64,000 nucleotides of DNA from Pseudoxanthomonas sp. z9 (GCF_006542425.1 NZ_VFID01000009.1:62001-126000); one strand, 5' to 3'; counted from the stretch's first letter, positions 46,095 to 55,597 are shown. Translations and numbers: made by a program. The notes: generated from the sequence alone by a model not told the origin.

Positions 46095-47540
46095 TTGAAA
46101 ACGACCATTCGCTGGCGCATGCCATTCACCTTGTCCGTTCTGTTCGCGGCGATGTTCGCCGGTGCGACTGGCACCGCGCACGCAGGGCCACGGGCGCAGG
46201 TCTGGATCACCACCTCCGACCACCGACAGGCGATGCGGGCGCAGGCGCCGGTGGCCTTCGACGACAGTTCCGAACGGCGTATCCACATCGAGGTGAACCC
46301 GGAACAGCGCTTCCAGCGCATGGTCGGTTTCGGCGCCTCCATCACCGATTCCTCCGCCTGGTTGATCCAGCACCGCATGTCGCCCGATCAACGCGATGCG
46401 CTGCTGCGCGAGCTGTTTGGTCGGGACGGCGGACTCGGCCTGAGTTTCACCCGCCTGACCATCGGCGCCTCCGACTTCTCGCGCCACCACTACAGCCTGG
46501 ACGATCCGCCGGGCAACCAGCCGGATCCGGAGCTCAAGCACTTCAGCATCGAACCGAATCGCGGCGACGTGGTGCCGGTGACCCGCGCCGCGCTGGCGAT
46601 CAATCCGCAGTTGCAGGTGATGGCATCGCCCTGGAGCGCGCCGGCCTGGATGAAATCCAACAACAGCCTGATCCAGGGCGCGCTGCGGCCGGAGTACTAC
46701 GATGCCTTCGCGCGCTATCTGCTCAAGTTCGTCGACGCCTACGCGGCCGAGGGCATTCCTATCTTCGCCCTCACCGTGCAGAACGAACCGGATTTCGAAC
46801 CCAAGGACTACCCCGGCATGCGCCTTAACGCACCGGCGCGGGCGCGCTTCATCGGCGATCACCTGGGACCACTGCTGGCCGGGCGGAAGAACGCACCGCA
46901 GATCTTCGACTGGGACCACAACTGGGACAAGCCGCAGGAACCGCTGGGCGTGCTGAACGATCCGGCCGCCGGCAAGTACGTGTCCGCGGTCGCCTGGCAT
47001 TGCTACGGCGGCGCGGTGGAGGCGCAGACCCCGGTCCATGAAGCCTTTCCCGACAAGGACGCCTACCTGACCGAATGCTCCGGCGGCGACTGGGAACCGA
47101 TCATCAGCGGTGGCCTGACCCTGCAGGCGCGCGGACAGGTCATCGGCGCGACGCGCAACTGGGCGCGTGGCGTGCTGTTCTGGAACCTGGCGCTGGATCA
47201 GGATGGCGGCCCGCACGCCGGCGGCTGCGATACCTGCCGCGGGGTGGTGACGATCAACAGCGACACCGGCGAGGTCAGCCGCACCGACGAGTACTACGCC
47301 CTGGCCCATGCCAGCCGCTTCGTGCGGCCGGGCGCTTCCAGGGTCGCGTCCGAGGGCGAGGGTGGCGATCTGGATCACGTGGCGTTCCGCAACGAGGACG
47401 ATGGCTCGCTGGTGCTGGTGATGACCAATTCCGCCAACCGTACCCGCCGCTTTTCGATTGGGCAGGGCGGCCGGACCCTGCGCTACGCCCTGCCGGCGCG
47501 CAGCCTGGCGACCTTCGTCTGGACGCCGGAGGCGCCGTGA
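46095..47540 (+). CDS. GH30 glycoside hydrolase (glucosylceramidase/beta-1,6-glucanase type)
   Basis: A 481-residue GH30 enzyme. The start is probably TTG 46095, because AGGGAG lies 7 nt upstream and it yields a complete signal peptide (about 30 residues, ending TGTAHA); ATG 46119 is the alternative. Acid/base Glu231 lies in VQNEPDF and the nucleophile Glu327 in LTECSGG, the usual positions in a clan A barrel. C-terminal beta-strands complete the side domain. GH30 enzymes of this type cleave beta-glucosyl linkages such as beta-1,6-glucan or glucosylceramide. It is divergent from the receptor with the LacI palindrome in between, so both are probably co-induced. Confidence 0.88.
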   Translation: MKTTIRWRMPFTLSVLFAAMFAGATGTAHAGPRAQVWITTSDHRQAMRAQAPVAFDDSSERRIHIEVNPEQRFQRMVGFGASITDSSAWLIQHRMSPDQRDALLRELFGRDGGLGLSFTRLTIGASDFSRHHYSLDDPPGNQPDPELKHFSIEPNRGDVVPVTRAALAINPQLQVMASPWSAPAWMKSNNSLIQGALRPEYYDAFARYLLKFVDAYAAEGIPIFALTVQNEPDFEPKDYPGMRLNAPARARFIGDHLGPLLAGRKNAPQIFDWDHNWDKPQEPLGVLNDPAAGKYVSAVAWHCYGGAVEAQTPVHEAFPDKDAYLTECSGGDWEPIISGGLTLQARGQVIGATRNWARGVLFWNLALDQDGGPHAGGCDTCRGVVTINSDTGEVSRTDEYYALAHASRFVRPGASRVASEGEGGDLDHVAFRNEDDGSLVLVMTNSANRTRRFSIGQGGRTLRYALPARSLATFVWTPEAP

Positions 47541-47613
47541 CGCAGCGCGCAAGGCCGACGCCGCGCGCTCTGGCAGAATGACGTCCTGGAAGAGGTGAAG
47601 GAAGCCCAGCGCC

Positions 47614-48627
47614 ATGCGCATTCGGATTGAGGACGTGGCCGCCGCCGCCGGTGTTTCGATGAAGACGGTATCGCGCGTGCTCAACCACGAGCCGAACGTG
47701 CGCGAGGAGACCCGGCGTCGGGTCGAGGATGTCGTCGCCCGGTTGCAGTATCGTCCCAACCCGTCGGCGCGCAGCCTGGCCGGCCAGCGGTCCTACGTGG
47801 TGGCGCTGGCCTACGACAACCCGTCGCGCAACTACCTGATGGAAATCCAGAGCGGCGTGCTGGAAGCCTGCCGGGCCCAGCACTACACCCTGGTGCTGGC
47901 GCCGGTGACCTTCGGCCAGCGCGGCTACACCGCCGACATCACTTCGCTGGTCGAACATTTCGGCCTGGACGGGGTGCTGCTGATCCCGCCGCTGACCGAC
48001 GACAAGGCGCTGCTGGCGCAGTTGGAAGAGCACGAGATCCCGTTCGCCAGCATTTCCCCACGCGTCCGCCGCGGCCGTATCGGAGTGACCGTGGACGAGC
48101 ACGCCGCGGTCTGTGACCTGGTGGCCGAACTGGTCGCCCTCGGCCATCGCCGCATCGGCCATATCAAGGGCCACAAGGCGCATGGCGCCTGCGCCTGGCG
48201 TTTCGCCGGCTATCGCGACGCGCTGGAACGCGCCGGCATCGACTTCGATCCGGACCTGGTGGTGGAAGGCGAGTTCACCTACGAATCCGGCGTGCATGGC
48301 GCCAACCAGCTGCTGGATCTGAAGGATCCGCCAACCGCCATCTTCGCCGCCAACGACGACACCGCCGCCGGGGTGATCCGGGTCGCGGGCCTGCGCGGGT
48401 TGAACGTGCCACGCGATCTGTCGGTCTGCGGCTTCGACGATACGCCGATCTCGCGCCACATCTTTCCGGCCCTGACCACGGTCCGCCAGCCGACCCGCGA
48501 CATGGGTCGGGTGGCGACCCTCGAACTGCTCAACAGCATCCGCGATCCCGATGCGGGCCGGATGGTGCCGATCCAGTACTCCCTGGAACTGCGCGAATCC
48601 ATCGCCCCGCCCCGTCGCAAGCGATGA
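47614..48627 (+). CDS. LacI-family transcriptional regulator
   Basis: A 337-residue LacI repressor. The helix-turn-helix and hinge are MRIRIEDVAAAAGVSMKTVS and RVLNHEPNVREETRRRVEDV, and the C-terminal half is the periplasmic-binding-protein-like sugar sensor (SGVHGANQLLDL, then GLRGLNVPRDLSVCGFDDTP). It follows GH30 by 73 nt on the same strand. Two identical TGACAGCGCTGTCA palindromes flank the locus at the receptor/GH30 promoter region and upstream of the symporter, giving a coherent regulon. The inducer is unknown, probably a glucose disaccharide or glucose itself. Confidence 0.92.
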   Translation: MRIRIEDVAAAAGVSMKTVSRVLNHEPNVREETRRRVEDVVARLQYRPNPSARSLAGQRSYVVALAYDNPSRNYLMEIQSGVLEACRAQHYTLVLAPVTFGQRGYTADITSLVEHFGLDGVLLIPPLTDDKALLAQLEEHEIPFASISPRVRRGRIGVTVDEHAAVCDLVAELVALGHRRIGHIKGHKAHGACAWRFAGYRDALERAGIDFDPDLVVEGEFTYESGVHGANQLLDLKDPPTAIFAANDDTAAGVIRVAGLRGLNVPRDLSVCGFDDTPISRHIFPALTTVRQPTRDMGRVATLELLNSIRDPDAGRMVPIQYSLELRESIAPPRRKR

Positions 48628-48632
48628 CGTGG

Positions 48633-48691
48633 AGCGGAGCTTGCTCCGCTGCTTCTCCGCGCCACTCCAAGCCGGGCGAGCCCGGCCTTTG
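48633..48691. terminator. Paired hairpins between convergent LacI and symporter genes
   Basis: The first stem is AGCGGAGC (48633-48640) - TT - GCTCCGCT (48643-48650). The second is GCCGGGC (48671-48677) - GA - GCCCGGC (48680-48686), followed by CTTTGT. The second looks like a bidirectional terminator. The first matches GGAGCGGAGCTTGCTCCGC-type short repeats that are widespread in xanthomonad intergenic DNA. Confidence 0.65.
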
Positions 48692-48693
48692 TA

Positions 48694-50268
48694 TCACCAG
48701 AAGATCGTGTACAGGGCGATCAGGATGACGATCACGGCCACCGCACCAACGTTGAACACCCCCGGCGTGCGGTAGTCCACATCGTCGGTGTGGATGAAAT
48801 CCTTGCCTTCGGCGCGCGCGGTGGCCAGCGACACCACCACCGCCAGCACCAGCGCGGCCAGGAACACGATGCCGACCCGGTCCATGAACGGCAACAGGTA
48901 GACGCCGGTCTTCTGCGCCCAGAAGAAAGCCGCCGACAGCAGCACCGAACCCAGCGCCGCGGCCAGCGCGCCGGCCTCGTTGGCGCGCTTCCAGAACAGG
49001 CCGAGCACGAAGATCACCACGATGCCCGGAGTGAAGAAACCGGTGAATTCCTGGATGAACTGGAAACCCTGGTCGAAGCTGCCCAGCAGCGGCCGCGCCG
49101 CGAGGATGCCTAGCAGCACAGCGACGGCGGCGGCGATGCGGCCGACCTTCACCTGGCGCGCCTCGCTCGGCTTGCTCCTGGACTTGGCATAGAAGTCGAG
49201 GGTGAAGATGGTCGCCACCGAATTGATCTTGGATGCCAGCGACGCGACGATCGCCGCCACCAGCGCCGCGAAAACCAGGCCGAGGATGCCAGTGGGCAGC
49301 AGGCGCATCATGGTCGGGTAGGCCTGATCAGGTTTCTCCAGTCCCGGCGCCAGCACCACCGCCGCGATGCCCGGCAGCACCACGATCACCGGCATCAGCA
49401 GCTTGAGGAAAGCGGCGAACAGCACGCCCTTCTGCGCCTCGGCGATGTCCTTGGCGGCCAGCGCGCGCTGGATGATGTACTGATTGAAGCCCCAGTAGCT
49501 GACATTCATGATCCACATGCCGCCGATCAGCACGCTGATGCCCGGCAGATCCTTGTAGAAGGGGTTGTCCTCGCCGAGGATCATCTCGAAGTGCCCGGGG
49601 TGCTGCGACCACAGCTTCTGGAAGCCGGCGACGATGCCCGCGCCTTCGCCGATGTGGCTCAGGGTCAGACCGGCGACGAGCAGGCCGCCCAGCACGAGCA
49701 ACGACACCTGCACGATGTCGGTCAGCGCCACCGCCTTCAGACCGCCATACAACTGGTACACCAGTGCGAACACGCCCAGCAGGGTCAGCGCCAGCATCTG
49801 GTCCATGCCGGTCACCTGGCTGACCGCGATCGAACCCAGCCACATGATCGAGGTCAGGTTGACGAAGACGTACAGCAGCAGCCAGAACACCGCCATCAGG
49901 GTGCGGATGCGGGTGCCGTAACGCTGCTCCAGGAACTGCGGCATGGTGTAGATGCCGTTGCGCAGGAACACCGGCAGGAAGAACTTGCCGACGATCAGCA
50001 GGGTCAGCGCCGCCATCCATTCGTAGGAGGCGATGGCCAGGCCGATGGCGTAGCCGGACCCGGACATGCCGATGATCTGCTCGGCGGAAATGTTCGCGGC
50101 GATCAACGACGCGCCAATCGCCCACCACGGCAGAGACTTGCTGGCCAGGAAGTAGTCCTTGGCATCCTTCTGGTGACCGCCCTTTTCGCGGGATACCCAC
50201 TGCGCCAGGATGAAGATGCCGGCCAGATAGGCCAGGACGATGCCGATATCGAGTGCGGACAGTTCCAC
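48694..50268 (-). CDS. Sodium/glucose-type symporter (SSS/SGLT family)
   Basis: A 524-residue sodium-solute symporter. Start is GTG 50268 with GGAG 8 nt upstream, giving VELSALDIGIVLAYLAGIFI as the first helix. About 14 helices follow, with SGLT-type motifs: FLASKSLPWWAIGASLIAAN, ISAEQIIGMSGSGYA, the sugar-binding region WIMNVSYWGFNQYIIQRALA and LVAAIVASLASKINSVATIF. It most likely takes up glucose or a related sugar released by the GH3/GH30 enzymes, with Na+. A LacI palindrome lies about 150 bp upstream at 50420-50433. Confidence 0.9.
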   Translation of the reverse strand: MELSALDIGIVLAYLAGIFILAQWVSREKGGHQKDAKDYFLASKSLPWWAIGASLIAANISAEQIIGMSGSGYAIGLAIASYEWMAALTLLIVGKFFLPVFLRNGIYTMPQFLEQRYGTRIRTLMAVFWLLLYVFVNLTSIMWLGSIAVSQVTGMDQMLALTLLGVFALVYQLYGGLKAVALTDIVQVSLLVLGGLLVAGLTLSHIGEGAGIVAGFQKLWSQHPGHFEMILGEDNPFYKDLPGISVLIGGMWIMNVSYWGFNQYIIQRALAAKDIAEAQKGVLFAAFLKLLMPVIVVLPGIAAVVLAPGLEKPDQAYPTMMRLLPTGILGLVFAALVAAIVASLASKINSVATIFTLDFYAKSRSKPSEARQVKVGRIAAAVAVLLGILAARPLLGSFDQGFQFIQEFTGFFTPGIVVIFVLGLFWKRANEAGALAAALGSVLLSAAFFWAQKTGVYLLPFMDRVGIVFLAALVLAVVVSLATARAEGKDFIHTDDVDYRTPGVFNVGAVAVIVILIALYTIFW

Positions 50269-50419
50269 TACGGGCTCCCGTGGTAATGGAGGGCGCATCG
50301 TGGCATGGCGGGATCCCGGAAGCGTGGGTTGCCGCATCATGCGGGCCGATCGTTCCCGTGGATCCGCCGAAGGCACGACAGGCGGAATCGCGGCATCGCC
50401 CGGCGCAAGCCGCCGGCGA

Positions 50420-50433
50420 TGACAGCGCTGTCA
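50420..50433. promoter_or_regulatory. LacI-type operator, copy 2
   Basis: TGACAGCGCTGTCA, identical to the site at 45912-45925 and lying 152 bp upstream of the symporter start. It places the symporter in the same LacI regulon as the TonB receptor and GH30 genes. Confidence 0.82.
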
Positions 50434-50883
50434 GCTTACGCAACGAAGTCCTGTTTGCATCGTGCGTTGCACCAATCCTGGGATTGGTATTTCTTTGGTG
50501 GTGAAGCGTAGCGATTTGGATCGGTACAAACGCATTTCGCGATGAAGCCGGCGCGCTTCGGACAGGGCTGGATGCGCGGGAGCGCGAACGTGCGCGAACC
50601 GGACGCGCGCCCCCTATCCGCGGGCCTTCGCGCAGGCCATCACATGGTGGTAGTCAATGACATGCAGCGATGGAACTCGCCGGCGCGCCGGCCGCGCTTT
50701 CGCAGTCGGCGCGGGACGGCGATGCGCACAGCGTCGCGAGGATCATCGGCCAGGCGAACCGGTGACGAAGACGGGACGGCGCCCCTGACACATGCGCGTC
50801 CCGCGCCGCCAGCGGCAGCGATGACAAGCTCATCGGCAACCTCCCTCATCCGGCCGCCGCAGCGTCCGGGGGATGGATGCGGG
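50434..50883. other. Non-coding stretch with one inverted repeat
   Basis: About 450 nt without a supportable gene, upstream of the symporter operator and downstream of the ABC permease. It holds an inverted repeat ACCAATCC (50471-50478) - TG - GGATTGGT (50481-50488) followed by ATTTCTTT, which could be a plus-strand terminator or a protein-binding site. The remainder is GC-rich with no recognised signal. Confidence 0.5.
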
Positions 50884-52701
50884 TCAAGCCAGCGCGGGCT
50901 GCGCGGACACGCGCGGTTCCAGCACTTCGCGGCGCGGATGGATCAGCCACAGGCTCAACAGCGCAGGCAGGCTGAGCACGCCGCAGGCAACGATCCAGGT
51001 GATCCGCGCGGGCGTGGACAGATCGGTCTTTCGCGTCCATCCCACCGCGCCCAGCAGCGACAGCAGCATGAGCACGCCGGCGATGATCGCCACCTGGCGG
51101 GGCACCGGCGGGCGCGCGGTGTCGTCGGTGATCCGGTCGCCCGCGAACAGCCGCCGGGCGGCTCGCTGCAATTCATAGATCACCGGCGCGGGAAACCAGT
51201 TCTGGTAGCGCCACAGCGAGGGGAAACCGCTCTTGAGATCCCGCCGCATGACTTGCGTGGCCTTGCCCTGGTCGTCGATCCACACCGTCTGCTGATAGGG
51301 CAGCGCGCCCTCGGCGTTGTGGGCGCTGCGACTGAACAGGAACGACACCAGGTAGCCGTCCAGCAGTTCGACCGCGTCGGCGCGGTACAGGTCGCCGACC
51401 TTGCCCGGGATGGCCAGACGCTGGCGTGGCGTGAGCATGCGGTCGCCGGCAACGAGGTCGCGACCGTCATAGAAGTACACGGCACGGTCACTGAGCAGGG
51501 CCAGGTCGTCACCGACGCGGTCATAGCCGGTAATCCGTTCCGCCGCCGGCAGCCGCAGGCGCGGCACCACCCGCTTCTGGCCGCTGTCGTACTGGTAGAC
51601 GCGGGTGGTGCCGATCAGGCTGTTCTCCGGACCGGGCATCACCGGCTCCGGGAACGGCGCGTCTCCCTCCACACCGAGTTCGCCGGCCCTGCGGTAGTTC
51701 ACCAGGCTGTAGCCTTCCAGGCGCATGCGATCGTGGCTGAACACCCAGCGGATGCGGTGCTGCTCGTCATCGAACTCCATCGGCACGATGTTGGTCAATT
51801 CGTCGCGTACCGGCGTCGCGCGCAGCCCCGGACCGAACGAGGACACTTCCGAGATCTGCGCCTGTTCCCGCCACAGCGCGGCCTGCGGATCACGGCTGCC
51901 GCGCAGGCCCATCACCATCAGGTCCTTGCCCTCGGCGTTCTCGGACTCCTTCTCGCCACCGGCGCTCGGTACCGGCGCGTTGTTCGGGTGCGAGCCCTGC
52001 GCGATCCACAGGAACTCGACACCGAAGCCCACCATCACCAGTGCCAGCCACATCGCCACCTGCAACGGAATCGCGATGAAGAAGGTGCGCGGCAGGGTGT
52101 GCGGCGCGGTACCCAGATCCGGCTTGAAGGCGACCCATACCATGCCCGCCAGCATCACCAGGAGGATCAACTGCGCCGCGATCGCGCCCATTCCGCTGGC
52201 TTGGTTGAACGCCAGCCACGACAGCAGGGCCAAGCCGCTGTAGCCGTAACGCCGGTTGGCCAGCATCGCGTAGGTGCCCGCCAGATAGGCGCAGATCGCG
52301 ATCAGCCATGCCGACACGCCCAGCAGCAGATGGCGATGATCGACCACCCGCGCGGTCATGAACTCCTGCCAGCCGGCCAGCAGCCACAGCGGCAGCACGA
52401 TCGCCACCGCCAGTTGCAACGCGCCCGCGCCCACCAGCAGCGCCGCCAGCTTGGCGGGCGGGATCGGTCGATGCAGCAGGTACATCCAGGTGTTCGGCTT
52501 GCGGTAGCCGCCCATCTGGTACAGCCCCAGCAGCAGGCCGGTGACCGCGTAGACGCCGGCCAGCACTTCGTAGACCAGCCGTGGTTGCTGGGCCAGATCG
52601 ACCACCCGGGTCATGAACCCGAGGATCACCAGTTGCAGCACCGCGTAGGCGATCGCCCAGATGCGGAAGCGCTGCACTTCAGCCTTGAACATGTCCCACA
52701 T
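50884..52701 (-). CDS. ABC-2 type permease with large inserted beta domain
   Basis: A 605-residue membrane protein. About six hydrophobic helices lie in the first 250 residues, starting at FRIWAIAYAVLQLVILGFMT. A hydrophilic region of about 260 residues follows, rich in repeated beta-strand-like units (ALLSDRAVYFYDGRDLV, DAVELLDGYLVSFLFSR), and two helices close the protein (VAIIAGVLMLLSLLGAVGW, IVACGVLSLPALLSLWLIH). It sits 22 nt behind an ABC ATPase and downstream of a YtrA-type regulator, the arrangement of Ytr-like exporters. The inserted domain suggests a beta-propeller-like extracytoplasmic part. Substrate unknown; cell-envelope stress or peptide handling is a guess. Confidence 0.75.
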   Translation of the reverse strand: MWDMFKAEVQRFRIWAIAYAVLQLVILGFMTRVVDLAQQPRLVYEVLAGVYAVTGLLLGLYQMGGYRKPNTWMYLLHRPIPPAKLAALLVGAGALQLAVAIVLPLWLLAGWQEFMTARVVDHRHLLLGVSAWLIAICAYLAGTYAMLANRRYGYSGLALLSWLAFNQASGMGAIAAQLILLVMLAGMVWVAFKPDLGTAPHTLPRTFFIAIPLQVAMWLALVMVGFGVEFLWIAQGSHPNNAPVPSAGGEKESENAEGKDLMVMGLRGSRDPQAALWREQAQISEVSSFGPGLRATPVRDELTNIVPMEFDDEQHRIRWVFSHDRMRLEGYSLVNYRRAGELGVEGDAPFPEPVMPGPENSLIGTTRVYQYDSGQKRVVPRLRLPAAERITGYDRVGDDLALLSDRAVYFYDGRDLVAGDRMLTPRQRLAIPGKVGDLYRADAVELLDGYLVSFLFSRSAHNAEGALPYQQTVWIDDQGKATQVMRRDLKSGFPSLWRYQNWFPAPVIYELQRAARRLFAGDRITDDTARPPVPRQVAIIAGVLMLLSLLGAVGWTRKTDLSTPARITWIVACGVLSLPALLSLWLIHPRREVLEPRVSAQPALA

Positions 52702-52723
52702 GATCGTGTCCTCTCCAGGGCGC

Positions 52724-53653
52724 TCAGTGCTGCCGTTGCGGCTGCGCCGGCGCGGCGTGGTTCTTGGTCAGGAAGCCGTTGACCGCGCGATCCAGGCTGA
52801 CCGGCATGCTCTGGATCGAACGCGCGCCGCTGGCGCGCAGGAATTCGGCGAACTCCTCGTCCTGGTCCAGCACGAGGTAGTGGTGCAGGCCATCCAGCCT
52901 TTGCAGCTGCAGCAGGCCGGGAACGGTCGCCGGATCCGGGCCCTTGAACGGGATGTCCGCCACCCAGTGGGTGACCCGCGCACAGAACTCCTCGGGTGCC
53001 GACATGTTCTTGAGCTGACCGCGTTCCAGGATGATCAGGTTGTCGGCGATGCGCTCGATTTCCTCCATCTGGTGCGAGCAGTAGATCACCGTGCATTGCT
53101 CGGCGGCGTTGGAATACATCAGCGATTCCAGGAATGCGCGCCGGGCCACCACGTCCAGGCCCAGCGTGGGCTCGTCGAGCACCAGCAGTTCCGGGCCCTG
53201 CGCCAGCGCGAGCGCGAGGTTCAGTCCCGCGCGTTCGCCGCGGGAGAGTTGGGCGATCTTCTGTTCCGACAGAACCTGATAGTGGCCCAGCACCTCGTCG
53301 CAGGCCTGCTGGTTCCAGCGCGGGTACTGGCGGCGTTGCATCGCGGTCACCGCGGCGACCTTCATCCAGCCGGGCAGCGTGTGTTCCTCGTTGACGAAAC
53401 CGATGCGCGCGCGGTCATCGGGACGCAGGCGCTGGCTGTCGCGGCCGAGGATGCGCGCCTGCCCCACCGTCGGCGGCAGGAAGCCGAGCAGGATCCGGAA
53501 CAGGGTGGATTTGCCGGCGCCGTTGGCGCCGACGATGGCGTGGATGCGCCCGCGCGGGATGCGCAGGTCCAGGTGATCCAGCGCCAGCCCGCGCCCGTAG
53601 CACTTGCTGAGCGCGGCGGTTTCGATCACGTAGTCGGAATCGGGAGTGCTCAT
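52724..53653 (-). CDS. ABC transporter ATP-binding protein
   Basis: A 309-residue ABC ATPase. Walker A is GANGAGKST (about 40-48), the signature LSRGERAGLNLALAL is a slightly diverged LSGGQ motif, Walker B is LLVLDEPTLGLD, and the switch His lies in IYCSHQMEE. The C-terminal 85 residues form an extra domain seen in drug and lantibiotic exporters. It powers the adjacent permease. It lies 53 nt after the YtrA-type regulator. Confidence 0.92.
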   Translation of the reverse strand: MSTPDSDYVIETAALSKCYGRGLALDHLDLRIPRGRIHAIVGANGAGKSTLFRILLGFLPPTVGQARILGRDSQRLRPDDRARIGFVNEEHTLPGWMKVAAVTAMQRRQYPRWNQQACDEVLGHYQVLSEQKIAQLSRGERAGLNLALALAQGPELLVLDEPTLGLDVVARRAFLESLMYSNAAEQCTVIYCSHQMEEIERIADNLIILERGQLKNMSAPEEFCARVTHWVADIPFKGPDPATVPGLLQLQRLDGLHHYLVLDQDEEFAEFLRASGARSIQSMPVSLDRAVNGFLTKNHAAPAQPQRQH

Positions 53654-53706
53654 GATCGTCGCGGGATCGGGTGACGGAACGCGGAAGGAGGACGCGCGCC
53701 GGCGTG

Positions 53707-54120
53707 TCAGGCGGATTTCTTTTTCGGCGCGATCACGCGCAGTTCCTTGTCCAGCCGCGCCAGCGCGCGATCCGGCGGGTAGTCGAGGGCGATGACTTCA
53801 TGCACGAACGCCTGCACCGCATCGTCCATGCGTCGCTCGCGCTCGGCGTCGCTCAGGCGCTGGCGCGGCGTGGCCACGAACAGGCCCAGGCCCTGGCGCG
53901 ATTCCAGCCAGCCTTCGCTGGTCAGTTCGGTGTAGGCCTTGGCGACGGTGTTGGGATTGATCATCAGCTGCTGTGCAAGCCCGCGCACGCTGGGCAGCTG
54001 CACGCCCGGCTTGAGTTCGGCGGTGGCGATCTTCATCCGCACGCCATCGACGATCTGCTTGCTGATTGGACGCGGATCGCCAGCGGCGATCTGGATCATC
54101 AATGCCTGGGTACGCGCCAT
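53707..54120 (-). CDS. GntR-family regulator, YtrA subfamily
   Basis: A 137-residue protein. Start chosen at ATG 54120 (MARTQALMIQIAAGDPRPIS). The GntR winged helix-turn-helix (ISKQIVDGVRMKIATAELKP, RGLAQQLMINPNTVAKAYTE) is followed by only about 60 residues, the short C-terminus that defines the YtrA subfamily. These regulators repress their own ABC transporter operon. An inverted repeat ACTGT-N10-ACAGT at 54136-54155 lies just upstream. Confidence 0.9.
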   Translation of the reverse strand: MARTQALMIQIAAGDPRPISKQIVDGVRMKIATAELKPGVQLPSVRGLAQQLMINPNTVAKAYTELTSEGWLESRQGLGLFVATPRQRLSDAERERRMDDAVQAFVHEVIALDYPPDRALARLDKELRVIAPKKKSA

Positions 54121-54135
54121 GGGACACCTCAATCA

Positions 54136-54155
54136 ACTGTACTAGCACGCACAGT
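54136..54155. promoter_or_regulatory. Candidate operator of the YtrA-type regulator
   Basis: ACTGT (54136-54140), 10 nt containing ACTAG, ACAGT (54151-54155). The symmetric arms, AT content and position 16 bp upstream of the regulator's ATG fit an autoregulatory site. Confidence 0.5.
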
Positions 54156-54280
54156 GCGGTCGGATGATTCGGGCCGTCAATGGCGCGGAGGCCGTGTTGC
54201 GACGAAAGCCCCGGCGAGGGGTGCGGAAGCGGTTCCCGCGGGGACGGAAATCCGTTCCCCGCGGGAAGGCCCCGGCGGCA

Positions 54281-55597
54281 TCAGTACGGGTGCGGCAGCG
54301 CGGACAGGCGACGCATCTCGCGCAGCATGGCCACGAACAGGGCACGATCGCCCGCCTGCGAGGGTTCGAAGTCGCGGAACCGCGCGTCCGGTCGTGCTTC
54401 CAGGTGCCGCGACACGGCCAGTTCGACCACGCGGGGACGGCCGTCCTCGAAGACCAGCACCTGCGAGCGAGCGCCCGGCTGGTTCACGTCAACGGCAATA
54501 ATCCGACCTTCGTGCAGGAAGCTGATCCGGTCGACCAGGGTGTGGCCCACCACGATCCGTTCAGCCTGGAAACGATCGAGGATGGCGTCCAGGTCCCGGC
54601 GCGCGATGCGTGGATATCGTCCATCCACCGCCATCAGGTAGCCGCGGAACTGGGTAAGGCCCTTCAGGCCAAGCACCGCGTCAAGCGCGGCGGCGGGCGG
54701 ATGCGACGACGCCGGAGGGGATGCCCAATAGGCACGCATCGTGGCGTTGAAGTGTTCGGGATCGGCGGACACGGATGCGGCTTGCGGGGATATCCCGCCG
54801 TGCGCGAACAGCACCGTTCCCAGCCTTGCCACCACCGGCTGGCGGCGAAGCCAGGCGCCGATCACGGTATCGTCGTCGAACGCATCGACGGATTCGCCCA
54901 TTTGCCGCAAGGCGTACAGATGCTCCGGGTGCGCGCGCGACCCGTTGCCGCGCAGCATGTATTGCTCATGGTTGCCCAGCACCACATGGACCGCTCCACC
55001 GGCCCGCTGCGCCTGCAATGACAGATCATGCAGGCGCCAGAGCACCGCGAACACATCGCGCCCGCGATCCACCGCATCGCCCAGGATGATCAGGTGTCCG
55101 TCGCCATAGTCCCATTCGCCCCGCGCATTGGTGATGCCCAGGGCCGGCAGCGCGGCCTCGAGGAAGCCGGCGTTGCCCTCCAGATCGCTGAGCACGGCCA
55201 CGCGCGCGGGCATCGCCGCGCTGGCTGGCACGTCGCGCGGTTGTCGAAGATCAAAGCGCACCTGCCGCCCGGCGCAGGCGATCGACAATTCGTCGCCGCT
55301 ACCGGTTCGTGAAACGGCGCGGTCCTGGCAGAACCAGTTGGCGCGCCAGCTTCCATCCGACGCCCGGCGGACCACCGGCCCGTCCAGGAATCCACGGATG
55401 GCGCCTCCGTCACCGGTGCCCGAATAGATCGGCAACGCAACGCTGCGGTTGGCGCCGATCGGCACCAGCAGGCGGCGATGCACGCCGCTTTCGCTCATCT
55501 CCACCTGTGCCGAGGCGATCGCCCAGGCAAGCCAGGCGCCCAGCACCCCCATCAACCCCAGCGACAGCTTCAGCGCGCGCCTGGTTCCCTTCCCCAT
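54281..55597 (-). CDS. Calcineurin-like metallophosphoesterase, membrane anchored
   Basis: About 438 residues. Start is ATG 55597 or GTG 55603. One N-terminal hydrophobic segment (LSLGLMGVLGAWLAWAIASA) suggests a signal anchor with a periplasmic catalytic domain. Metallophosphoesterase motifs are in order: LSDLEGNAGF (D-x-E in place of the usual D-x-H), LIILGDAVDRGRD, VLGNHEQYML, then late VVGHTLVD and an earlier FAHGGISP. The layout resembles PPP-family phosphoesterases such as Ap4A hydrolase or Shewanella-type Ser/Thr phosphatases. Substrate unknown. It stands alone between divergent regulators. Confidence 0.82.
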   Translation of the reverse strand: MGKGTRRALKLSLGLMGVLGAWLAWAIASAQVEMSESGVHRRLLVPIGANRSVALPIYSGTGDGGAIRGFLDGPVVRRASDGSWRANWFCQDRAVSRTGSGDELSIACAGRQVRFDLRQPRDVPASAAMPARVAVLSDLEGNAGFLEAALPALGITNARGEWDYGDGHLIILGDAVDRGRDVFAVLWRLHDLSLQAQRAGGAVHVVLGNHEQYMLRGNGSRAHPEHLYALRQMGESVDAFDDDTVIGAWLRRQPVVARLGTVLFAHGGISPQAASVSADPEHFNATMRAYWASPPASSHPPAAALDAVLGLKGLTQFRGYLMAVDGRYPRIARRDLDAILDRFQAERIVVGHTLVDRISFLHEGRIIAVDVNQPGARSQVLVFEDGRPRVVELAVSRHLEARPDARFRDFEPSQAGDRALFVAMLREMRRLSALPHPY

